This document shows positions 52,949-60,753 of a stretch of 64,000 bases of DNA, one piece after another (the stretch's first letter is position 1; each line of letters starts with the position of its first letter). The notes below the pieces were generated by a model. That model searched no databases and was not told the DNA's origin. It worked only from the letters and a program-made list of their open reading frames with translations. Location: NCBI RefSeq assembly GCF_017874575.1, contig NZ_JAGGLU010000008.1, positions 33,773-97,772 of the forward strand, written 5' to 3'. The position numbers and the translations under genes were made by a program. The DNA comes from Lactobacillus colini. Lineage in GTDB: Bacteria; Bacillota; Bacilli; Lactobacillales; Lactobacillaceae.

Positions 52949-53914
52949 TTAACCAATGATTAGCATTAAGATTGGTACTACTACAATAAATAGAATTGTA
53001 CTTAATACTACAACATTAGTAGCATAGTCCACATCCCCATGAGCTTCATTAGCTAGTACTGGTAAGACAGCTAGAGCTGGGGTTGCAGATTGGACGATGA
53101 AGGTCTTGCTCATCAATGGTGCCATTGAAAAGCCAATTGCTGGCGCTACTAATCTAATTAATAAAATCATTACTAACGGTGCCAAGATGAAGCGACCTAG
53201 TAGTGCCACAATAGTATCTTTATCGAATTTAACGTTTTTAATACCCGAATTTGCTAAAACGATACCGATATAAATCAGTGACATTGGTGTTACTAAGTTA
53301 CCTACATAAGTAAAGGTCTGACTAGCAAAGGTAGGCAACTTCAAGCCAGTCAACAGCCATAACACAGCCACAATAAATCCTACTAGTGGCATTGGAAGTA
53401 ACTTCTTCCATTCGATCTTATGTTCTTGCTTCTCTTTATTAATTAAAGTTGGATCATCATTCTTAATTAAGAACACACCAAATGCCCAAGTAGAAACAGT
53501 ATTGATAATGTAATAAATCAAGAAATATGGCATAGCCTCATTACCAAATAAGGCAACGTTCAAAGGCATCCCAATAAAAATAGTATTAGCGTTGGCAATC
53601 GTGTTAATAAACGTACCGCGGCGACCTACTGGAACCTTAATTATCTTTACTAAAATAAAGGCTATAACATAAGAAATTACTACCCCAAGTGCAGGAAGAA
53701 GTAGTCCAGCGAACAGATTAAGTAGCTTTCCGCGAGTAAGATTATTTTGAACAGATATAAAAATTGAAGCTGGTAAGGCAATTTGAGTAATAATCTTGGA
53801 GATATTACCAGCAAAGCTATCTGCTAACCAACCAGCACGACGCAAAACGTATCCCAAAAGCATAATCAAGACGATTACGACAATACTTGATACTGACGTT
53901 AAAAATGCGGTCAT
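52949..53914 (-). CDS. mleP: AEC-family transporter, probable malate permease
   Basis: 321 aa with ten membrane helices; family motifs include GYVLRRAGWLADSFAGNISKIITQIALPASIF and TFIVQSATPALAVLPVLANEAHGD. AEC proteins include the malate permease MleP of lactic acid bacteria. Its place beside mleR and mleS supports malate uptake. GAGGA site before the ATG. Confidence 0.82.
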   Translation of the reverse strand: MTAFLTSVSSIVVIVLIMLLGYVLRRAGWLADSFAGNISKIITQIALPASIFISVQNNLTRGKLLNLFAGLLLPALGVVISYVIAFILVKIIKVPVGRRGTFINTIANANTIFIGMPLNVALFGNEAMPYFLIYYIINTVSTWAFGVFLIKNDDPTLINKEKQEHKIEWKKLLPMPLVGFIVAVLWLLTGLKLPTFASQTFTYVGNLVTPMSLIYIGIVLANSGIKNVKFDKDTIVALLGRFILAPLVMILLIRLVAPAIGFSMAPLMSKTFIVQSATPALAVLPVLANEAHGDVDYATNVVVLSTILFIVVVPILMLIIG

Positions 53915-54081
53915 AAAATTAAATCCTCCTCATATAAATTAAATTTTAGTTGTCCTAACAACCACCTATATGGTCTGATTTATGACATAGTACTTATACT
54001 ACGATTTTTAAATTTTACAACCACTTTTTTAAATTTTTTGTTAAAATTGCTAACTAATTACGATTATCGCCAGCCAATTAT
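53915..54081. other. upstream region of the permease gene
   Basis: Contains the promoter of the malate-type permease on the minus strand; a small dyad GTTGTCCTAACAAC lies near 53949-53962. To the right it also holds the 3' end of the ABC cluster; no strong terminator recognised. Confidence 0.35.
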
Positions 54082-54717
54082 TTACTTCATTAAGCTTACC
54101 TTACCCAGCTTAACACGGTAGATCTTGTCAGCTAAGTCATTGATAACATCCTTATCATGACTAGCAATTAAGATTGTCTTACCTTGACTAGATAAAGATT
54201 TCATTTTTTGCTTAAATATTTCAACTGCTTCATCGTCTAGTCCATTCGTTGGCTCATCTAACACTAACAAGTCTTGACCTTCCATATAGCTTTGGATAAT
54301 GGCGAGTTTTTGACGCATTCCTAGAGAATACTTCTTAACCTTAGTATCCTTATATTTATCCATTCCGAAGTCTTTCATAGCAGCAATGATCTGATCCTTA
54401 TTAACCAAGTTCTTGATTGCCGCAAGATATTCTAGGTTCTTCAAGCCAGTATAAGAATTAATAAATCCCGGTGTTTCGATAATTGTACCAACATTGACTG
54501 GCATTTCACTATTTAATCTGACAACTTGATCGTCAATCTTAATCTCTCCACTTGTCTTAATGAAGCCAAGAATTGCCCTAAATAGCATCGTTTTACCTGA
54601 ACCATTTTCACCGACGAAGCCGACAATCTGTCCTTTTTCAATTTCTAAAGAAATATCATTCAAGATATAGTCATTTTTTGCTTGTTTAGAAACATTTTTT
54701 AATTCTATGTATGCCAT
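54082..54717 (-). CDS. ABC ATPase of the DUF2712-linked ABC-2 cluster
   Basis: 211 aa from ATG 54717 (a GTG at 54726 is an alternative, overlapping the upstream stop). Walker A GENGSGKTMLFR, signature YSLGMRQKLAIIQ, Walker B LLVLDEPTNGLD and IASHD mark an ABC-2 type export or immunity ATPase. It is the last gene, and the only ATPase, of a cluster of membrane proteins running from 59.7 kb. Confidence 0.88.
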   Translation of the reverse strand: MAYIELKNVSKQAKNDYILNDISLEIEKGQIVGFVGENGSGKTMLFRAILGFIKTSGEIKIDDQVVRLNSEMPVNVGTIIETPGFINSYTGLKNLEYLAAIKNLVNKDQIIAAMKDFGMDKYKDTKVKKYSLGMRQKLAIIQSYMEGQDLLVLDEPTNGLDDEAVEIFKQKMKSLSSQGKTILIASHDKDVINDLADKIYRVKLGKVSLMK

Positions 54718-54722
54718 CTTAA

Positions 54723-55370
54723 TCACACCACTTCTACTTTTTTATTTACGAAATAAATTATTACCATCAAAACCACACTAGTTAACAATTCAAAATAGAT
54801 TGCCCCTAAGCTAGGTGTCGTTACCATGAAGAGAAAGTTAGTCTTAAACCCTAACGAAAAGATCCCCAAGATAATACCTACCTGCCAGCTAAAGGTTCGA
54901 TTAAAGATTAAACCTAATAAGAGTAATAACAAGGTAAAGCTAATCAAGCCTAACGTTTCATTAGCAAATAAAAGCAACTCTAAGTTAAGATTCTGAAACT
55001 TGGTAGATATAACCATCACTATAAAGTAAATAACGTTATAACAGATTGCAGCAAGCACAAGCGTCATCACTACCTCTTGAAAGATTCGCTTACGACTTGG
55101 ATAACGCACCTGAAGCATTGGATTAGGCGATAACATTAATTCTTCAAGCTTAGGCAACATTAATAGCTCTGCCACTAAGTAATAAAAGATCCAGTTTAAA
55201 TTAAAAAAGATAAAATCTAAATTCAGCCCCTGATAAGTATTGAAGACATTAATCTTACTTGTAAGCGGACCGGTTAGATTAAATTGTAAGAGTAATACTA
55301 CTTGCAAGATGATAAGCGCCAGCTGGTAGTACTTCAACTTAAATATGGAACGTAATGAATTAACAATCAT
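54723..55370 (-). CDS. ABC-2-type membrane protein, cluster gene 7
   Basis: 215 aa with about six hydrophobic helices. No catalytic motif. Ends in EVV and overlaps the region before the ATPase start. Together with its neighbours it probably forms the permease of an export or immunity complex powered by the single downstream ATPase. Confidence 0.7.
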   Translation of the reverse strand: MIVNSLRSIFKLKYYQLALIILQVVLLLQFNLTGPLTSKINVFNTYQGLNLDFIFFNLNWIFYYLVAELLMLPKLEELMLSPNPMLQVRYPSRKRIFQEVVMTLVLAAICYNVIYFIVMVISTKFQNLNLELLLFANETLGLISFTLLLLLLGLIFNRTFSWQVGIILGIFSLGFKTNFLFMVTTPSLGAIYFELLTSVVLMVIIYFVNKKVEVV

Positions 55371-56047
55371 CTTGTTTCCCTCATTTTGAATAAATACTGC
55401 ATTAACAGAACCAGTAAAGTTATTATTCCCCAGGCAATTAAGAAATAAAAGATTGTCAGGTTATCTTGATTAGTCATAATGTTATTAATACCCGTTAGTT
55501 TGGTCATTAATTGGCTACCGTTAGCAGTAGTAGCATAAACGCCTAAACTAATAAAAATAAAACTACCTAAATATAAAACGTTAAGCTTACTAAAGATAAT
55601 TGAAAATAAAATAATTATTAATTCAATAGCTAAGACTAAGGAACTACTAGTTAACCAAGCCCAGATAAATACTAGCGGATAAAAAAATATACTTCCCCAT
55701 AGTAGCCATAAGCATAGCTGATAAGATATTGTAATTAATAGACTTGTAGCAATGACTGAATCAATTATCCAATAAATATAATCCTTAAATAAGTTATCTG
55801 GACTTATCCTGATTAATGAGAAATAATCATTTTGATAATGAAAGTTGGAAATAACAAAGTTACCAAATAACCCAATTACCGGAAATAAAACATTAGAGCT
55901 AGTAACATCAACTATTAAATATCGCTGTGCTAATTCAGAATTTTTACCACTTACTAAGACAATTAAAGCTAATAATATTAAGGCACCTAATTCGATAGCG
56001 ATTAATGTATTCTTGTAGTATATTATTGTCCGCTTAACTAATGCCAT
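55367..56047 (-). CDS. ABC-2-type membrane protein, cluster gene 6
   Basis: 226 aa, about six membrane helices, overlapping the next gene by 4 bp and the preceding one by 14 bp. Same size and topology as the 231-aa protein at 57747-58442, with little obvious sequence identity, suggesting an old paralogue. Confidence 0.7.
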   Translation of the reverse strand: MALVKRTIIYYKNTLIAIELGALILLALIVLVSGKNSELAQRYLIVDVTSSNVLFPVIGLFGNFVISNFHYQNDYFSLIRISPDNLFKDYIYWIIDSVIATSLLITISYQLCLWLLWGSIFFYPLVFIWAWLTSSSLVLAIELIIILFSIIFSKLNVLYLGSFIFISLGVYATTANGSQLMTKLTGINNIMTNQDNLTIFYFLIAWGIITLLVLLMQYLFKMRETR

Positions 56048-56819
56048 CGTTCTTCAGCTTCCTAATCGTTAAGAATACAATCACAGCCATTCCAATAATG
56101 AAATAAGCTATAATCGCATAACCGGTCCCTTGATAGCTATTACTAAAGGTTGGCGTTAATATGCTAGGAATCCCTAGCCATTCTTGACCTAAAACATCAC
56201 GCGCAATCGCTGAAAGAAAAACTAACAAAAACGGAATAATATATTCTATCCCTCTCTTAATATCAAAATAAGAAGTTACAACCGCAATATTGGCAAATAA
56301 GCCACTAAATAAAAAGATAATTATTAGACTTAATAGCCAGAAGATAATTGGATGATGAATAAATAACTGATAACCCCAACCTATCTTATCAATCGGCATT
56401 AATTCAAAGTTAGGTTTAATCGGCTTAATCGAAAACTTACTAAAAAAGTACATCCCTTCTAAAATCAAAGGTAAAGTTCCAATTATCCCACCAACTAAGA
56501 ACGTTGAAGTTAAGGTAGACCAATAATAATTAGGACGATTCTTTCTTACAATCTTCAAATTATTTAGACCGCTAACCTTATCTGCTTCAAATACTCCACC
56601 CGCCATGGCAGCTAATAATGGCAGAATAGTAGTATATAATCTGGTTCCCATACCTGTTGAATCAAATCCAGTCAGATGCATATAGGCACTATCAATAAAG
56701 TAAGCATTAGCGTGAAAGATTGTCTTACCTTGGATAATTACTATTCCGATACCTATTAGCAGGGCTAGCCATGTTTGGGGTAAAGTAAAAATTCGTTTTA
56801 GTTCGTTTTTAATTAACAT
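56034..56819 (-). CDS. ABC-2-type membrane protein, cluster gene 5 (paralogue of genes 2 and 4)
   Basis: 261 aa with six helices. Shares the framework of the 266-aa protein at 58426-59226: KxIxHxNAxxxxxAxMHxxGxDxxGxG near the start, FLVGGIIGTLPLILEGMYFFSK, IGWGYQLFIHHPIIFW and SYFDIKRGIEYIIPF. AGGAG site upstream. Intact. Confidence 0.75.
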   Translation of the reverse strand: MLIKNELKRIFTLPQTWLALLIGIGIVIIQGKTIFHANAYFIDSAYMHLTGFDSTGMGTRLYTTILPLLAAMAGGVFEADKVSGLNNLKIVRKNRPNYYWSTLTSTFLVGGIIGTLPLILEGMYFFSKFSIKPIKPNFELMPIDKIGWGYQLFIHHPIIFWLLSLIIIFLFSGLFANIAVVTSYFDIKRGIEYIIPFLLVFLSAIARDVLGQEWLGIPSILTPTFSNSYQGTGYAIIAYFIIGMAVIVFLTIRKLKNDGIS

Positions 56820-56837
56820 CCATATCTTCTCCTATAT

Positions 56838-56895
56838 CCTTATAAATATATTTCTTTCTTCTTGAATAAATTAAGTTCAGATATATTCAAGCCAG
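56838..56895 (-). pseudogene. 3' remnant of a 231-aa-type ABC-2 gene
   Basis: Reads ELNLFKKKEIYL and a stop on the minus strand, almost the same as the end of the intact gene at 57747-58442 (ELNLFKKREIYL). About 38 nt are nearly identical. Only this tail remains between the frameshifted gene and cluster gene 5. Confidence 0.7.
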
Positions 56896-56913
56896 CAGCT
56901 CCTAAATGATTTT

Positions 56914-57706
56914 TTAGTTAAGATAATCATCATCATGTAGCTTCTTTATAGTTAATCCAACTATAATTATGGCAAAAGTTAAGAAATATCCTACAATCCA
57001 TAACCATCCATCACTATACCAATTAGCATAATTAGGTATTACTAATTGCGAGAGTGGCATATTGATAATCCCCATTAAATTACCTACTATTAAAGAAAAA
57101 ATTACAATCAAAAGAGCAATGACGGTTTCTACCCCCCCTATAAATTGGAAAGTATGAGCTAACTAAGCCTAGCTGGGAAAAGAAGCCACTAAAAATAAAT
57201 ATAATCCCCAAATAGATAAACCAAAATATCAATGGATTAGTAGAAAATAAATGATAGCCCCAGCCTTCTTTATCTATTAAGTAAAACTCAGGATTAGCAG
57301 GCAATGTAGTAACTTTATATTGGCTAAAGTAAATAATACCTTCAATAACTAATGGTAAAATTCCAATAATACCGCCAATTAAAAAGCTAGATAAAAGCGT
57401 ACTTTTTAAATATTTTCTTTTATCGCATCTAATAATAATTGCCGCCATCATTGAATTCTTTTTATCTTCTTCAAGAATACTTGATCCTGATAAGCCACAC
57501 ATTAGTGGCAATAATAAACAATACAGTTGACTGCCCAAACCAGAGTTATCATATCCAATCATATGTGCAAATGCATTATTATACCAAAACGCATTCACAT
57601 GATTAATAGTCTTTACTTGAATAATTACAATTATTATACCTAGTAGCATAGCGGCTATAGTTTGCCATCTAAAAAATAGCCGTTTCATTTCAATTTTGAA
57701 TATCAT
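56914..57706 (-). pseudogene. ABC-2-type membrane protein gene, frameshifted at a G7 tract
   Basis: The 5' frame runs from ATG 57706 through IYRGG and then out of register; the 3' frame ends in TIKKLHDDDYLN at 56914. At 57132-57138 the plus strand has CCCCCCC. Removing one base restores IYRGVETVIALLIVIFSLIV and a 263-aa protein matching the paralogue at 58426-59226 (IYRGVETVIPFLILFIS). GAGG precedes the ATG. The break could be a fixed mutation or a reversible slippage switch. Confidence 0.85.
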
Positions 57707-57746
57707 TTGATTATCCTCAGAAATAAAAATATATTCATATCATGTT

Positions 57747-58442
57747 CTATAAATATATTTCTCTCTTCTTGAATAAATTAAGCTCTATCAACATTAATAG
57801 TAATATTATTCCCCATATTAAACAAGAATCATACACAATTAAAGCAATGTAATCAGGCTTTATAATAATATTTTCTCCTGTTATCCAATGAATTAAATTA
57901 TCTAAAAAAGGATTAAAAGTTAAGGCATATAATATCACATAAAAAGATATATTAATTAAAACATAAGAAACATTTGAGCAAATAATACTTATACCTAGTG
58001 CAATAATTTCTAATAAAACTATTTCTTCAAAAATTAGCACTATACCCAAAATTAAGTTTTCCCAGGAAATAATAAGTGGATGTTGTTTAAAAAATATGAA
58101 TATTAGCATTATCACAGCAGAAGTTATCGTATTTAGCAAGCTAATTTCTATAATATTAATAAATTGGCTTTTCATCCAAATAGTACGATCATTCAAGCGA
58201 ATTAATTCATTTGACTGTCCTTTCCAACTAAGGGTACTAACCATTCCACTAGTCCATAACCCTATCCATATTAAAAAAGTCGTTTCATCAATATTTTGAA
58301 ACACTGCTAATTTCCCCACAAAAGGCGGATCTGATAAGCCACTAATTAGATAATAAAAAATGAAGAGAATAATAAACAGACACTCTATTGTTAATAATTT
58401 ATTCCTTTTTGTTTTTAATCTTGTTTTAGCTAATATTATCAT
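57747..58442 (-). CDS. ABC-2-type membrane protein, cluster gene 3
   Basis: 231 aa with about six helices (for example LLTIECLFIILFIFYYLISG near the start) and a charged end FKKREIYL. Overlaps gene 2 by 17 bp. With gene 2 it forms a two-gene unit that was duplicated: the second unit survives as the frameshifted gene at 56914-57706 plus the tail at 56838-56895. Confidence 0.72.
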   Translation of the reverse strand: MIILAKTRLKTKRNKLLTIECLFIILFIFYYLISGLSDPPFVGKLAVFQNIDETTFLIWIGLWTSGMVSTLSWKGQSNELIRLNDRTIWMKSQFINIIEISLLNTITSAVIMLIFIFFKQHPLIISWENLILGIVLIFEEIVLLEIIALGISIICSNVSYVLINISFYVILYALTFNPFLDNLIHWITGENIIIKPDYIALIVYDSCLIWGIILLLMLIELNLFKKREIYL

Positions 58443-59226
58443 GATTGCACTTTCTCCATGTAAGAATCAAAATAATTCCAGTAAATAGTATGAAGTAAAA
58501 CAAGATTCCATAAATGGTTCCATTTGACCAGCTGCCATATGTAGGAATTATCAACTCTTGTAAAGAAATATTATCATTTTTCAAGAAATCTCCTAAAACA
58601 ATTGATATAAATAGAATCAAGAATGGGATAACAGTTTCTACGCCACGATAAATATCAAAATATATGCTAATTAATCCCAATTGAGCAAACAGCCCACTAA
58701 AAATAAAAATTATAATCAAATAGAATATCCAAAAAATTAACGGATGAGTTGAAAATAATTGATATTCAAAACTATTATTTGGACGAATCAAATAGAATTC
58801 AGGCTTAGCAGGTAGGACGGTAATTTTATACTTACTAAAATATATAATCGCTTCAACTAATAATGGAAAAAGACCCACCAAACCTCCTATTAAAAAACTA
58901 GATAAAAGCGAGCTTCTTAAATATTTTATCTTGCTAGTTCTGGCAATAATTGTGTCTATCATTTTATTCTTTTTATCTTCTTGAATAATACTAGAGCCAG
59001 CAAGCCCACACATAATTGGCAACAATACCACATAAAGCTGTGTGCCTAATCCAGAATTATCGTATCCAATCATATGAGTAAAAGCATTATTGTACCAGAA
59101 TGCATTTATTTTATTTATAGTAATTATCTGAATAATGACTAATGCAATCCCAATTGCTATAGCTAAATACATCTGCCATCTAAAGATTAGCCTTCTAAAT
59201 TCTATCCTAAATAACATCAATATCAC
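58426..59226 (-). CDS. ABC-2-type membrane protein, cluster gene 2
   Basis: 266 aa, six membrane helices, with KINAFWYNNAFTHMIGYDNS, SSFLIGGLVGLFPLLVEAII and YFDIYRGVETVIPFLILF. It is the intact paralogue used to reconstruct the frameshifted gene. Starts 45 bp after the secreted DUF2712-like gene. No ATPase motif. Confidence 0.75.
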   Translation of the reverse strand: MILMLFRIEFRRLIFRWQMYLAIAIGIALVIIQIITINKINAFWYNNAFTHMIGYDNSGLGTQLYVVLLPIMCGLAGSSIIQEDKKNKMIDTIIARTSKIKYLRSSLLSSFLIGGLVGLFPLLVEAIIYFSKYKITVLPAKPEFYLIRPNNSFEYQLFSTHPLIFWIFYLIIIFIFSGLFAQLGLISIYFDIYRGVETVIPFLILFISIVLGDFLKNDNISLQELIIPTYGSWSNGTIYGILFYFILFTGIILILTWRKCNHDNIS

Positions 59227-59271
59227 TCTCTCAATTAAATAAAAAGGTACCCTAATTGGATACCTTATTTT

Positions 59272-59688
59272 CTATACTGAATCAGGACTCCATAGCCCAC
59301 GTACATGAACTCTTACGGCTCTCCAATCTCTAGCATGTACGCCTAATTCGATATTTGTTCTACCATACATTTCGTAAGCGCGATTATAAATTTTAGCACT
59401 TTCTCCCTGACCTAGATCAACACTACCTGTATCAATACTTGCGCCATTAGCCCTTATTGTCCAAATATGTGCTTGACCAACTCCAATTTCAGTTACCTTT
59501 GCATATGATCTACTTTTATCGGTTTTCAATCTTGGAGCACTAAAGCTACTAGTTTGAAATCTACCTAAAGTAAAATCAAATAAGCTATCCGAGTGGTTGT
59601 TAGCAGAAGCAATTCCTGTTGTTCCAACTGCAAGCATTGCTGTACCTAGAGCAGCTACTAAACCACTTTTTAAGGTTTTCCTTTTCAT
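59272..59688 (-). CDS. secreted DUF2712-like protein
   Basis: 138 aa from ATG 59688 (GAGGG site). Signal peptide KRKTLKSGLVAALGTAMLAV, cleavage near ASANN, then a compact mature domain of about 107 residues ending in GLWSPDSV, a closing motif I associate with DUF2712 proteins. Such proteins are often encoded beside ABC-2 transporters in Firmicutes; a bacteriocin or signal role is suspected but unproven. It lies 22 nt after a 14-codon ORF. Confidence 0.7.
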   Translation of the reverse strand: MKRKTLKSGLVAALGTAMLAVGTTGIASANNHSDSLFDFTLGRFQTSSFSAPRLKTDKSRSYAKVTEIGVGQAHIWTIRANGASIDTGSVDLGQGESAKIYNRAYEMYGRTNIELGVHARDWRAVRVHVRGLWSPDSV

Positions 59689-59710
59689 TTTTATCCCTCT
59701 TTCTATTTTA

Positions 59711-59755
59711 TTAATCATCTAAAGGTGGTAGAATTGGTAATCTTGTAACTAACAT
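59711..59755 (-). CDS. 14-codon ORF, candidate leaderless signalling or leader peptide
   Basis: ATG 59755 is 8 nt after a perfect AGGAGG (59764-59769, read on the minus strand) and encodes MLVTRLPILPPLDD. It is the first ORF after the Rgg-type regulator and before the DUF2712-like gene. Rgg proteins such as RopB of S. pyogenes respond to leaderless peptides made from tiny adjacent ORFs. It could instead be a regulatory leader for the downstream genes. Novel as far as I can tell. Confidence 0.5.
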   Translation of the reverse strand: MLVTRLPILPPLDD

Positions 59756-59843
59756 GCTTTACACCTCCTAATATCATTATCAATGAATTGATGATTTTTA
59801 TCTTTCAAAATTCTGAATTATAAAATATTCGAGTATTTCGCGA
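59756..59843 (-). promoter_or_regulatory. promoter region of the peptide/DUF2712/ABC cluster with imperfect dyads
   Basis: On the minus strand, AAATACTCGAATATTT (about 59824-59839) is palindromic except at two positions, and ATCATCAATTCATTGAT is a second imperfect dyad. TTGAAA and GATAAT elements follow. The Rgg gene upstream would normally bind here; its gene is broken. Confidence 0.4.
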
Positions 59844-60674
59844 TTACTTAGAAAGCGGTAACATGTTAACAATAGAACTTAAACCATACTTACTCAGAAA
59901 TTCTCTAATCTCTTGATTATCCTGTTTATTGTTTTTTGATATATTTTCAAAATATTTACCTAAAACTTTATAGGTAAATACCTCTGGTGTCATGGGAACT
60001 CTATCTAAAAGCTTTAATGATTCAGACACATATTTTAGATTCTTAGTATAGCTATTGAATACATAGTTAACACAAATTCCTGCAATTAATTCCTCTATTT
60101 CTGTGCTATTAATATTTCCTTGGTTATAGTAGTTAATTATTTGATACATGTAATAATCAAGTTCATTACCATTAAATGCAATCATAGAGTTAAAAAACAA
60201 ACGTAATCTAGTTCTACTTTTTATCCAACTATTTTCGGTAAAAAGAATTTGTTTTATTTCTAATTTTATTTTTTCATCTATTTCATCAACAGTATTATCT
60301 AAAATATGCTTAACTAAAATTGAGCGTGCTTTTAATTCCTGACTAACATCACTAGATTGGATTTGATCATTTATTTTATCAATCTGACCAACATCTTTTT
60401 TATAGAAGACTTCACGTAGCTCCGCAGCTAATTTATATTGAAGATTTACATTTTGACTTTTGACATCAGTATATTCTTCTCGAATCTTTAAAAAGAAATC
60501 TTCAAAGTTAATCTTATTAGCAGCTAATAATCTAAATAAGTCATCACTTTCGATTCCTTGTTGTCCTAATTCGATTTTAGAATAATTTGATGCACTAAAT
60601 ATTCCCTGAGCAGAACGAGCTTAAGTAAGCCCTAAATTAATTCTTTCATCTTTTAAAGCTACATTTATTTTCAT
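59844..60674 (-). pseudogene. Rgg-family regulator gene with a premature TAA at codon 18
   Basis: ATG 60674 opens a 277-codon frame broken only by TAA at 60621-60623. Before it: MKINVALKDERINLGLT; after it: ARSAQGIFSASNYSKIELGQ, the rest of an Rgg helix-turn-helix, then about 210 residues of helical domain to LSKYGLSSIVNMLPLSK. Gln (LTQ) is usual at the broken position, so CAA to TAA fits. Overall length is normal for Rgg (about 276 aa). Confidence 0.85.
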
Positions 60675-60707
60675 TCTAAATCATCTCTACTTTCATATTT
60701 CTATACA

Positions 60708-60744
60708 ACAAAAAATGAGACCCCTTACAAGTCTCATTTTGTCA
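60708..60744. terminator. bidirectional terminator
   Basis: AAAAATGAGA (60711-60720) pairs with TCTCATTTT (60732-60740), T's right and A's left, between the Rgg gene region and the ClC gene. Confidence 0.85.
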
Positions 60745-60753
60745 TAATTCTAT

